Assembly: GCA_017433375.1 (NCBI GenBank)
Contig: JAFRHG010000021.1
Location: 62,001-126,000, forward strand
Length of the DNA stretch: 64,000 nucleotides
Source: Bacillota bacterium
GTDB lineage: Bacteria > Bacillota > Clostridia > Peptostreptococcales > Anaerovoracaceae
Direction of reading: 5' to 3'
A model generated the notes under the pieces. It was given only the letters and a program-made list of their open reading frames with translations. It was not told the origin of the DNA and did not search any database. Each line of letters starts with the position of its first letter. Position 1 is the stretch's first letter. Below are positions 29,172 through 36,925 of this stretch, in pieces. Position numbers and translations under genes: made by a program.

Positions 29172-30572
29172 TCAGTTCGTGGTGTTGTACATCAGTCCCA
29201 GCTGGATGTAGTCCTCCACATCGGACAGTTCGGAGCGGCCGCCGATCTGTGTGTACTTCGGCTCACCCTCTCCGAAAGTGACCACTGTCAGGGCCTCACC
29301 GCCCATGTGGCCGTACTCGAGGATGATCCCCTTATGGCCGGGATACTGATGCACGGAGGTGTGGCCTGATCCCACTTCCCCGATCAGTTTCGCTTTCCCG
29401 TCTTCGTACTTATAGCACTGAAGCATGTAGTCCGCCTCGCAGGTTCCGGTCTGGATGAGATACTCTCCCCTGCCGTCCTGATCCACGTCACAGATACAGT
29501 GGAAAATGTACTCGTCCTGCACCTTTCCTTCTTCCGAGAGGGTTTCAAAAACGTGATCGTAGGCGGCCTTCTCCTCGTCGGAGACCGGCATGTCATAGGC
29601 GTACTTGGGCAGTTTGGCGTTGTATTCCTCCGCCTTGTCGTAGTCTTCCTCTCCGTAGGCCTTCAGCACTTTCTCCATGATGGCTCCGTTTTCCTGCTCC
29701 GGATCATAACCCATCTTTTTCAGCAGGTCATTGTAGTACAGGGCCAGGGATTGCTTTTGCCCCGCTTCCTCCCATATGGCCTCGTCGTCTCCCCTGTATC
29801 CATTGTCAGAGCAGAAAATGACCTCGTTCATGGCATCCCGGGCCGCGTCATAGGCCTTCAGATACTCTTCCTCCGAAGCCTTCGCTCCGTCGATGTACAT
29901 TTCTGCATCCTTGTAATCCACCTTATCCCTGGATCCCACGTAGGTGTTCCCGTCGTACTCCACGAAGGAGAAGCGGTATCCCAGTCGCTGGATCTCACTG
30001 ATGCTGCCCTTTTTATCCATACTGTAGCGGTTCATCTGCACCATGATGGACTCGTCGGTGATCGTAGAATAGATATTGAAATGACCGGTTTCCTTTTCCG
30101 TATAGATGATGTAGACCGTGCCACCGGCGACCTGGGCATCGTAATAGGGTCTCTTCTCTTCACCCTTGTCCTCTCCCGATGCCGATGAGCAGGTATAGTC
30201 CACCTTTCTGGCATCCTTTCCGTCAAAGGTGTAGATGCTCAGCTCGCACAATCCCGCGTAGTCCTCACTTTGCTGTGTGAAGAACAGCAGCTCTGGGATC
30301 CCGTCTCCATTGAGATCACAAAGGGCTGTCCCCGGCTTCTGCTTCTCTCCGTAGTATCCCAGTTCATAGGCGCGGATAGCCTCTCCGTTATCCTGAAGAA
30401 CTTTGATATAGGCATCTGCCCAGGCCTCTTCCGCGACGGATTCCTCCGCGGCGGCCTTTTCCTGGTCGGCTGCTTTCTCATCACCGGCGCTGCCGCATCC
30501 CGCCGCAATGACCGTTATGCCGATCACCATGGCCAGAACGGCTGCCATCATTATGAATCGCTTGTTGATCAT
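29172..30572 (-). CDS. Lipoprotein of unknown function with acidic repeat-like motifs
   Basis: A 466-residue exported lipoprotein. The signal is MINKRFIMMAAVLAMVIG followed by the lipobox VIAAGC, so the mature N-terminal Cys would be lipidated. An EF-hand-like DLNGDGIPELLFF lies near residue 85, with a similar CDVDQDGRGEYLIQ near 390, in the style of FG-GAP/VCBS proteins. The rest has no family I recognise. The start at 30572 follows GAAGGAG; an in-frame ATG 13 codons upstream lacks a ribosome-binding site. It forms a monocistronic unit with its own terminator. Confidence 0.8.
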   Translation of the reverse strand: MINKRFIMMAAVLAMVIGITVIAAGCGSAGDEKAADQEKAAAEESVAEEAWADAYIKVLQDNGEAIRAYELGYYGEKQKPGTALCDLNGDGIPELLFFTQQSEDYAGLCELSIYTFDGKDARKVDYTCSSASGEDKGEEKRPYYDAQVAGGTVYIIYTEKETGHFNIYSTITDESIMVQMNRYSMDKKGSISEIQRLGYRFSFVEYDGNTYVGSRDKVDYKDAEMYIDGAKASEEEYLKAYDAARDAMNEVIFCSDNGYRGDDEAIWEEAGQKQSLALYYNDLLKKMGYDPEQENGAIMEKVLKAYGEEDYDKAEEYNAKLPKYAYDMPVSDEEKAAYDHVFETLSEEGKVQDEYIFHCICDVDQDGRGEYLIQTGTCEADYMLQCYKYEDGKAKLIGEVGSGHTSVHQYPGHKGIILEYGHMGGEALTVVTFGEGEPKYTQIGGRSELSDVEDYIQLGLMYNTTN

Positions 30573-30689
30573 GTCGTCTCCTTCCTGCTGTTGTGAGATA
30601 TCTGCGTACATGGTCTGTGTCTTCTGCTACTACTGTAACACAAAAGCTTGAGTTAACGGACTGTTTTTTCTCACCAGGCGGGCTGAATG

Positions 30690-30945
30690 GATGAGGATTA
30701 TTGCCATGCAGGGCCGATCGGACTGTGCCCGGGCGATTTCCGCAGGAGCGGACCAGATGCACCGACGGCGTGAGGGAAGGAGCCGTCGGAAGTTCGCCGG
30801 GCGGTTCCGGCGAACTTCCAGGCGAACCCCGAACGAGGAGGATGCAGCTGCCCGCGACGAGGACGTAAGCCCGGGTATTCTGTCCGATCGGCCCGGGGGA
30901 TGGTAATCCGGGTCGATCGGCCCAGCGATGGTAATCCGGGTAATC
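30690..30945. other. GC-rich structured intergenic element with three hairpins and a tandem repeat
   Basis: Within the gene-free stretch 30573-31002 three hairpins lie in a row. The arms are TCCGC/GCGGA (30739-30752, 4-nt loop), CCGACGGC/GCCGTCGG (30762-30789), and a perfect 13-bp stem at 30788-30800 and 30807-30819 with a 6-nt loop. Two head-to-tail copies of a 28-29 bp unit follow (30885-30913 and 30914-30941, from CGATCGGCCC to GGTAATCCGGGT). No ORF here has a credible start or known homologue. It could be a structured RNA, a leader for the lipoprotein gene, or a dispersed repeat; the strand is unknown. Confidence 0.5.
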
Positions 30946-30947
30946 AA

Positions 30948-30981
30948 AGAAAAACTGCCGCATAAAAAATGCAGCAGTTTG
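30948..30981 (-). terminator. Rho-independent terminator after yajC
   Basis: Minus-strand hairpin with arms AAACTGCTGCAT and ATGCGGCAGTTT (one G-T pairing) around a T-rich loop, followed by TTCTTTG. It lies 22 bp past the yajC stop. Confidence 0.8.
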
Positions 30982-31002
30982 AAATCGAAATCAGGCTGAT
31001 GA

Positions 31003-31494
31003 TTACTCTTCCGCAGCTTCCTTGGCAGCATCGGCGGCGGTGTCCGCAGCAGCATCCACGGCCTCATCCGCAGCCTCGGCAGCTTCCTCCACCGGAGCCG
31101 GTTCAGGCTCTTCCTCCACCACGGGGGCAGCCTTCTTCATTCTCTTGGGCTTGGACTTCTTGACTTCCTTCTCCTCGGCATCACCGATTTCCTCGTAGTC
31201 CTCCGTCGTCGCCTTGTTATGTCCGGCGCCTTCCTTGACCACCTTGGAGATGGCCCAGCGCATCATTTCGAATTTCACCTTGTCGGCACCGACCTGGATG
31301 ACGATGGTCTCGTCCTTGGTCTTGACGATCTTGCCGCAGATGCCGCCGATCGTGACGATCTCATCCCCTACCTGTACGCTGTTGCGCATTGCTGTTGTTT
31401 CTTTTTCCCGTTTCTTCTGCGGACGGATCATCAGAAAATACATGATCACGATCAACAGTATCAGAGGGATAATTGTCATCATTGTTCCACCCAT
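31003..31494 (-). CDS. yajC: Preprotein translocase subunit YajC with acidic/Ala-rich tail
   Basis: A single-pass membrane protein of 163 residues that associates with SecDF. The hydrophobic helix TIIPLILLIVIMYFLMIRPQ is followed by KKREKETTAMRNSVQVGDEI and the conserved VTIGGICGKIVKTKDE. The family is usually about 90-110 residues; here a KPKRMKK segment and an Ala/Glu/Asp-rich tail (EEAAEAADEAVDAAADTAAD) extend it. The start at 31494 follows AGGAGG. The upstream in-frame extension would run into a tRNA gene and is rejected. It lies just downstream of tRNA-Leu(CAA). Confidence 0.9.
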   Translation of the reverse strand: MGGTMMTIIPLILLIVIMYFLMIRPQKKREKETTAMRNSVQVGDEIVTIGGICGKIVKTKDETIVIQVGADKVKFEMMRWAISKVVKEGAGHNKATTEDYEEIGDAEEKEVKKSKPKRMKKAAPVVEEEPEPAPVEEAAEAADEAVDAAADTAADAAKEAAEE

Positions 31495-31525
31495 TGTCTT
31501 TACCTCCTGAGGTGTTCTTCTGTTC

Positions 31526-31612
31526 TGGTGCCGGCGGTGGGGCTCGAACCCACACGGTGTTGCCACCACGGGATTTTGAGTCCCGCACGTCTGCCAGTTC
31601 CATCACGCCGGC
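31526..31612 (-). tRNA. tRNA-Leu (anticodon CAA)
   Basis: An 87-nt type II tRNA with genome-encoded CCA. The acceptor stem is GCCGGCG/CGCCGGC with discriminator A. The anticodon stem-loop CGGGA-CTCAAAA-TCCCG gives anticodon CAA, reading UUG. A long variable arm (TGGTGGCAACACCGT) and a GGTTCGAGCCC T-loop complete it. It lies 20 bp after the RND pump gene and 31 bp before yajC on the same strand. Confidence 0.96.
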
Positions 31613-31632
31613 ACGACGCGAACATTATAGCA

Positions 31633-34600
31633 TCATACATTCAGGATTTCAAGTTCTTCATCCTGTATTTTCTCCATGCGCCGGCGGGCGATCAGCCGGT
31701 ACATCACCGGGATCACGAGCAGTGTCGTCGCCGTTCCGTAAAGGAGTCCGCCGATGCAGACGATGGCCAGCGGCTGGACCATTTCCGCCCCGTTTCCGAT
31801 GCCCAGTGCCAGGGGCATGAGCCCCAGAACCGTGGTCATGGCTGTCATGATGACCGGCCGCATACGCACCGCGCCGCCGTGGATGATGGCCTCATCCAGC
31901 TCCATCCCCTCCAGGCGGAACCGGTTGATGCAGTCCACCAGAACGATGGCGTTGTTGACCACGATGCCCATCAGCATGACCATGCCGAACATGGCGATGA
32001 CGCTGAAGACCTGGCCGCAGACCAGCAGAGCCAGCATGCCGCCGGTATAGGCAAGGGGCACGGTGAAAATGACGATCAGCGGCGAGCGGACGGACTGGAA
32101 CTGGGCCACCATGATCAGATACACCAGAAGCATGCCGATGAGCATCATCTGCACCAGCTGCCGCATGGCGTCCATGATCTCCTCGTTCTGCCCGGCGTAT
32201 TCCACCGTCACGCCGTCGGAAACAAGGTGTTCCTCATTGATGGCGCGGCGGATCAGGGAAGTCATCTTGGTGGCGTTATAGCCGTCCTTCAGGGACGCCG
32301 TCACATTGATGCACCGCTTTTTGTCGTCATGATTGATCTCCTTCAGGGAAAAATCGTTCTCAATATCCGCCACATCCGTCAGCCGGATCTTTTCCTTCTT
32401 CCCGTCCTTCTTCTCCACCGTCAGCTTCATTTCCTCCAGCTGCCCTCGGGTGAAGTCGCTGGTGGAATTCTCCACGGTGACGTCGATGTTGCCGTCATCC
32501 GCTTTGATGGTGGTCGCCGTTTCCTCCTTCTTGAGCTTGGCGGCGATCTGCTGGTAGATCTGGGCCACGGTCAGCCCTTCGGTCATGGCGTAGTTCTTAT
32601 CCACGGAGACGTGCAGTTCCTCCGTGCTGTTCTCCTCGATGTCGGAAATGTCTTCCAGCCCGTTCATCTCCCCCATCCGCTCCTCAACGCGCTCGGCGGA
32701 GGTCCGAAGATCATCCAGGTCGTCGGAAAACAGCTTGATGCTCACATCCGAACCGCCCATCATAGAGGACATATCCGTATCCTCCGACGTCACTACCGTG
32801 CAGCCATATTTCTTCTCGAAGGACTTCAGGGTCTTCGCCACCACCTTGCCCTGTTCCGCCTTCTTCTCGTCCAGCACGATGTACATGGATGTCTTGGTGA
32901 CGTTCTGTTCCCCGCTGTCCTGGCTCATGGTGACCATGCTGCCGGAGGCCAGCATATCGCCCACCGTTTCCACGCCGTCGATCTTGCGCACCGCCTCCAT
33001 CATCTCATCGTTGGCCGCCGCCGTCTCCTCCAGGGTGCTGCCCTCGGGCATGGTGATGTCCGCGGAAATCTGAGGTGAACTCATGGACGGCATGTACTCG
33101 AAGCCCTTGGTCAAAAGCAATCCCGCCGAGGCGATCAGCAGCACAACGGCGCCGATGAGGATCCATTTCTTATGGTACAGAGACCAGGCGGAGATCTCCC
33201 GGTACTTCCGCACCACTCTGCCCTTCTGCCCCAGCACCGTGTTCTTCGGCGTCTTCACCAGCATGCCCTTGGCCATGGCGGGAACCAGGGTCAGGGCGAT
33301 GAACAGGCTGGCCATCAGGGAATAGACCACCGTCAGGGCCAGGTCCACGAAGATGTCCTTGGTCATCCCGTCCACGAAGACGATGGGCGCGAAGACGCAG
33401 ATGGTGGTCAGGGTCGACGCGGTGATGGCGCCGGCCACCTGGACAGCGCCGGAAACCGCCGACTGGACCAGGGAATATCCCATGGACCGCAGGCGGTAAA
33501 TGTTTTCAATAACGACAATGGAGTTATCCACCAGCATGCCGATGCCCACAGCCAGGCCGGACAGGGAAATCATGTTCAGGGTGACCCCGGAGAAGTACAT
33601 CATGGCCAGGGCAAAGACAACGCTGACCGGGATGGAGATCGCGGTGATGATGGTCGGCCGGATATCCCGCAGGAAGAAGAGCAGGATCAGGATGGCCAGA
33701 ATGCCGCCCAGGAGGAGATTCCTCAGGACGGAAGTGATTACAATTTTGATATAATCCCCCTGGTTCATCAGGGTGGTGAAATGGAGGCCCTCGTGTTTTT
33801 TCTCCAGCTCCTCAAACCGGTCCAGTATGTTGTTGGCCACCGTCGCCGCCGGATAGGTGGACTGCTTGCTGAAGGTGAGCAGAACTCCGTTCTCTCCGTC
33901 GATCCTGGCATAGGTCTCCGTCTTGCTGGCCGCCGGCACGACGGCAGCGATGTCCCTGACCCGGATGGGGTCGACGCCGTCGATGTCCAGATCGAAGAGA
34001 ATCAGGTTCTCCATTTCCCCGGAGTCGGTGATCTTGTCTCCTACGCTGACCAGGATGTCCGCCTTGCCGTCGGTAACATAGCCGGCGGGCATGGCGAAAT
34101 TCTGCGCCTCCAGGATTGCCTTTACATTATCCATGGTGATAATGTTATCCAGGTCGCCCCCTGCCAGAGCAGCGTCACGGGAATCCTCGATCTCCTTCAG
34201 GGTGCTTTCCAGCTGGCTGAGGGTGGAGTCCAGGGTGCTCTGGGCGGAAGACAGATCGGAGTAGCTCTTTCCCATGGAAAAGCTCAGGGAGCTCTCCTGG
34301 GTCTCGATGGCGGCCAGCCCTTCTTCGATGGCCTCTATGCTGGAATCGTACTGTGTGGTATCGATGGCCTCCAGCTTTTCGATGGCAGCGTTCAGGTCCT
34401 CTGCGCTGGCGTAGCCGCTCTCTTTCAGCAGCTCCTCCGCCTGGGCGATGGCTTCCGGGGTTCCCACCTCATAGAGTGATTCCAGGTCCTTCGCCAGTTC
34501 CAGCAGCGTAGGCAGGTTCTGCTTCTGGGCGATCAGGGTGTCCTTCTGCGCCTGCAGGGCGGCCTTCTGTTTCAGCAGTTCCTTCTTCTTTTCCAGGAGT

Positions 34601-35334
34601 TTGTCGGCGGCATTCTCCTGGCCGTCCGACACCTTTTCCTTGCCTTTATTGACTTTGTTCTTTCCGGATTTTACAGAATTGATGCCTTTTTTGACCTTGT
34701 TCTTTCCCTTGTCCACCTCGGCGTTGATCTGGGCTTTGACCCGCCTGTTCAGATCATCGATGGCATCCTGGGAGAGGACAACCTGCAGTCCGTCGTCCAC
34801 CAGGCCCATGGTGGTGATGTTCGCCACGCCTTCCGTTCCCTCCAGGGAGCTGAGCAGTTCGTTCCGCGTCAGGGAGGATACCTGGGCCGGCGTGCCGTCC
34901 TCCAGGGAAACGGCAGCCACCAGCACCGGCATCATATCCAGATTGATCTTCATGACCACCGGCGTAGCCGCGTTATCGGGCAGTTCCCCCTTGATCTGCT
35001 CCAGTTTGTCCCGGATATCCACGGAGATGGCATCCATGTTCACGTTGTCGTTGAACTCCAGGGTGACCATGGAGTAACTGTCCCCGGAAATGGAAGTGAT
35101 GTTCTTGATATTGGGCAGGGTCGCCAGCTGCTGCTCCACCGGATCGGTGACTTCCTTCTCCGCCTCCTCAGCGCTGGCGCCCGGGTCGGCCGTCATGACC
35201 AGAACGTAGGGCATGTTCAGGCTGGGGAACAGTTCCGGCGTCATTCTGGACAGCGCAACACCGCCGAAGATCAGAACGATGGCAACGGCGACAAAAATCG
35301 TGAACGGTTTTTTTACGCTGAACTTGGTTAACAT
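31633..35334 (-). CDS. RND family efflux transporter (AcrB/SwrC type)
   Basis: A 1233-residue polytopic transporter. The N-terminus LTKFSVKKPFTIFVAVAIVL carries the first membrane helix. The transport core contains GLAVGIGMLVDNSIVVIENI (with the proton-relay Asp) near residue 610 and the second-half GIVVNNAIVLVDCINRFR near 1145. It is longer than AcrB (about 1050) because of an inserted Lys/Glu/Gln-rich coiled coil at about residues 205-400 (AADKLLEKKKELLKQKAALQ). Gram-positive relatives such as SwrC export surfactants or drugs without an outer-membrane partner. It follows the GH25 gene by 7 bp, so the two are co-transcribed. Substrate unknown. Confidence 0.9.
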   Translation of the reverse strand: MLTKFSVKKPFTIFVAVAIVLIFGGVALSRMTPELFPSLNMPYVLVMTADPGASAEEAEKEVTDPVEQQLATLPNIKNITSISGDSYSMVTLEFNDNVNMDAISVDIRDKLEQIKGELPDNAATPVVMKINLDMMPVLVAAVSLEDGTPAQVSSLTRNELLSSLEGTEGVANITTMGLVDDGLQVVLSQDAIDDLNRRVKAQINAEVDKGKNKVKKGINSVKSGKNKVNKGKEKVSDGQENAADKLLEKKKELLKQKAALQAQKDTLIAQKQNLPTLLELAKDLESLYEVGTPEAIAQAEELLKESGYASAEDLNAAIEKLEAIDTTQYDSSIEAIEEGLAAIETQESSLSFSMGKSYSDLSSAQSTLDSTLSQLESTLKEIEDSRDAALAGGDLDNIITMDNVKAILEAQNFAMPAGYVTDGKADILVSVGDKITDSGEMENLILFDLDIDGVDPIRVRDIAAVVPAASKTETYARIDGENGVLLTFSKQSTYPAATVANNILDRFEELEKKHEGLHFTTLMNQGDYIKIVITSVLRNLLLGGILAILILLFFLRDIRPTIITAISIPVSVVFALAMMYFSGVTLNMISLSGLAVGIGMLVDNSIVVIENIYRLRSMGYSLVQSAVSGAVQVAGAITASTLTTICVFAPIVFVDGMTKDIFVDLALTVVYSLMASLFIALTLVPAMAKGMLVKTPKNTVLGQKGRVVRKYREISAWSLYHKKWILIGAVVLLIASAGLLLTKGFEYMPSMSSPQISADITMPEGSTLEETAAANDEMMEAVRKIDGVETVGDMLASGSMVTMSQDSGEQNVTKTSMYIVLDEKKAEQGKVVAKTLKSFEKKYGCTVVTSEDTDMSSMMGGSDVSIKLFSDDLDDLRTSAERVEERMGEMNGLEDISDIEENSTEELHVSVDKNYAMTEGLTVAQIYQQIAAKLKKEETATTIKADDGNIDVTVENSTSDFTRGQLEEMKLTVEKKDGKKEKIRLTDVADIENDFSLKEINHDDKKRCINVTASLKDGYNATKMTSLIRRAINEEHLVSDGVTVEYAGQNEEIMDAMRQLVQMMLIGMLLVYLIMVAQFQSVRSPLIVIFTVPLAYTGGMLALLVCGQVFSVIAMFGMVMLMGIVVNNAIVLVDCINRFRLEGMELDEAIIHGGAVRMRPVIMTAMTTVLGLMPLALGIGNGAEMVQPLAIVCIGGLLYGTATTLLVIPVMYRLIARRRMEKIQDEELEILNV

Positions 35335-35341
35335 GTCTCGG

Positions 35342-36097
35342 TTACTTCATGTGCTTCAGCTCCCACAGACTGCCGTCATAGCGGTCCAGGTCGATGTGAT
35401 GGCTTTCCACCGCCGAGGTTTCCCCGGTGAAGGAATACTGACAGAAGGTCCACAGCTTTCCGTCGCTGAGGGTTTCCGGCAGATCCGGATCGCTGATCCA
35501 GATCCGGTATTCCTCGTAATCTCCCGACAGATACAGATCATACACATAGGGATTCGTGTAGATCACCGGTTTGGTCCCGTACTCATCCTCCAGGCGGAAA
35601 AGCACCTCGTCCAGAAGCTCCTGCACCGTATCCTTATCGGGACGGGCGCTCTCGTATTCCCCGTAGAGCTCCAGGTCCACCGCCGGCGGAAGCATATGGC
35701 GGCTCTTCTCCACCGTATCGATGAAGTTCTCCGCCTGTGTGTCCGCACCGGTATCGAAGCTGAGGAAATGATAGGCTCCCGTCACCAGCCCGGCCCGGTG
35801 GGCCCTTTTGCTGTACACGCTGTACTCCGGATCCACATGGGTGGTTCCCTCGGTGGCCTTGATGTAGGCGAAGCGAACCCCTTCCCTCTTCAGCTGGCGC
35901 CAGTCGATCTCCCCCTGATAGGAGGAAACGTCCACGCCCTTGACCGGTGACATCTTCGACTCGGTGGCGTAGCGGAAGCCCTGCCAGCCGACGATGAGCA
36001 CCAGAATCAGGGCGAGGATAATCGCCCCGATCAGCACCAGGTTCCCGGTGGAACGTTCCCGTATGGCGTCCTGAATATCCAGAAGAAAATCTCTCAT
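35342..36097 (-). CDS. Membrane-anchored GH25 muramidase
   Basis: A 251-residue cell-wall hydrolase. The single N-terminal helix LVLIGAIILALILVLIVGW at about residues 21-39 anchors it outside the membrane. The GH25 barrel starts at KGVDVSSYQGEIDWRQLK and contains FAYIKATEGTTHVDPEYS. The catalytic DxE motif is in PPAVDLELYG. The C-terminus SHHIDLDRYDGSLWEL is typical. It is co-directional with the RND pump and just downstream of a terminator, so it probably has its own start of transcription. Confidence 0.92.
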   Translation of the reverse strand: MRDFLLDIQDAIRERSTGNLVLIGAIILALILVLIVGWQGFRYATESKMSPVKGVDVSSYQGEIDWRQLKREGVRFAYIKATEGTTHVDPEYSVYSKRAHRAGLVTGAYHFLSFDTGADTQAENFIDTVEKSRHMLPPAVDLELYGEYESARPDKDTVQELLDEVLFRLEDEYGTKPVIYTNPYVYDLYLSGDYEEYRIWISDPDLPETLSDGKLWTFCQYSFTGETSAVESHHIDLDRYDGSLWELKHMK

Positions 36098-36117
36098 TGC
36101 CCCTTCCTGCTCAGTGT

Positions 36118-36162
36118 AAAAAACTGCTGCTTCGATATTCCCATCGACAGCAGCAGTTTTCC
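36118..36162 (-). terminator. Rho-independent terminator after tRNA-Leu(GAG)
   Basis: Minus-strand hairpin with 12-bp arms AAAACTGCTGCT and AGCAGCAGTTTT (36149-36160 and 36120-36131) and an inner TCGAT/ATCGA stem, followed by a short T run. It ends the htpG-polA-coaE-tRNA transcript. Confidence 0.8.
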
Positions 36163-36163
36163 A

Positions 36164-36246
36164 TGGTGCGGCCTACCGGACTTGAACCGGTACGGTCTCC
36201 CACACGCCCCTCAAACGTGCGCGTCTGCCAATTCCGCCAAGGCCGC
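36164..36246 (-). tRNA. tRNA-Leu (anticodon GAG)
   Basis: An 83-nt type II tRNA with encoded CCA. The acceptor stem is GCGGCCT/AGGCCGC, discriminator A. The anticodon stem-loop CACGT-TTGAGGG-GCGTG gives GAG, reading CUC and CUU. A long variable arm and GGTTCAAGTCC T-loop are present. It lies 31 bp after coaE on the same strand and is followed by a terminator, so it is probably processed from the polA-coaE transcript. Confidence 0.96.
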
Positions 36247-36277
36247 ATATCCGTGCCCCTTCAGGCACTCGTTTATT

Positions 36278-36925
36278 TTAGTCGGAAACCCGTCGTTTGT
36301 CAATATCACCCTTCATGAAATCCAGCGCCTCGTCCAGCTGCCGGAACAGGTCTTCCCGGCTGCCGGAATTGTCGACGATCAGATCGGCACGGCTGGCCTT
36401 GTCGGCGTCGCTCATCTGGCTGCCCATCCGTGCCAGCACATCCTCCCGGCTGGCGCCGTCCCGGGACATGACCCTCCGGATCCGTGTTTCCTCATCGGCC
36501 GTCACCAGGATCACCTTATCGCACAGAGCATCTGCCCCCGACTCAAAGAGCAGGGGCGCGTCCAGAAGAACCGGCCCTTTCGCCCCTTCGATCCGCTCCC
36601 GGATGATGCGGATGATCTCGGTAAACATGATCCCGTCCAGACGGGCCTTTTTCTCCGGATCGGCAAAGACGATCCGGGCCAGGCCGGCACGGTCCAGGCT
36701 GCCGTCCTCCCGCAGAACGGAGGGACGCTCCGGATGCTCTTCGCTGCGGCCGAAGTTTTCCTCCAGCACCGCCAGCATAGGGCTTCCGTCTTTGGTCAGG
36801 TCCCGTCCGATCTGATCGGCGTCGATATGGGTGAATCCGCGGGATACCAGATACCTGGCTGCCGTGGATTTGCCGGTGCCGATGCCGCCGGTCAGGCCCA
36901 GCACGATTTTCTTATTTAAGTTCAT
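36278..36925 (-). CDS. coaE: Dephospho-CoA kinase
   Basis: A 215-residue P-loop kinase for the last step of coenzyme A synthesis. The Walker A is GLTGGIGTGKSTAARYL at residues 10-26, followed by the CoaE motif HIDADQIGRDL and the lid/base segment VLLDAPLLFESG. It overlaps polA by 14 bp, the common polA-coaE arrangement. Confidence 0.95.
   Translation of the reverse strand: MNLNKKIVLGLTGGIGTGKSTAARYLVSRGFTHIDADQIGRDLTKDGSPMLAVLEENFGRSEEHPERPSVLREDGSLDRAGLARIVFADPEKKARLDGIMFTEIIRIIRERIEGAKGPVLLDAPLLFESGADALCDKVILVTADEETRIRRVMSRDGASREDVLARMGSQMSDADKASRADLIVDNSGSREDLFRQLDEALDFMKGDIDKRRVSD

Noticed and set aside
30481..31067. Overlapping short ORFs in the hairpin-rich gap
   Set aside because: They run through hairpins, a tandem repeat and the yajC terminator, are Arg/Pro/Ser-rich, and lack ribosome-binding sites; the DNA is better explained as a non-coding element.
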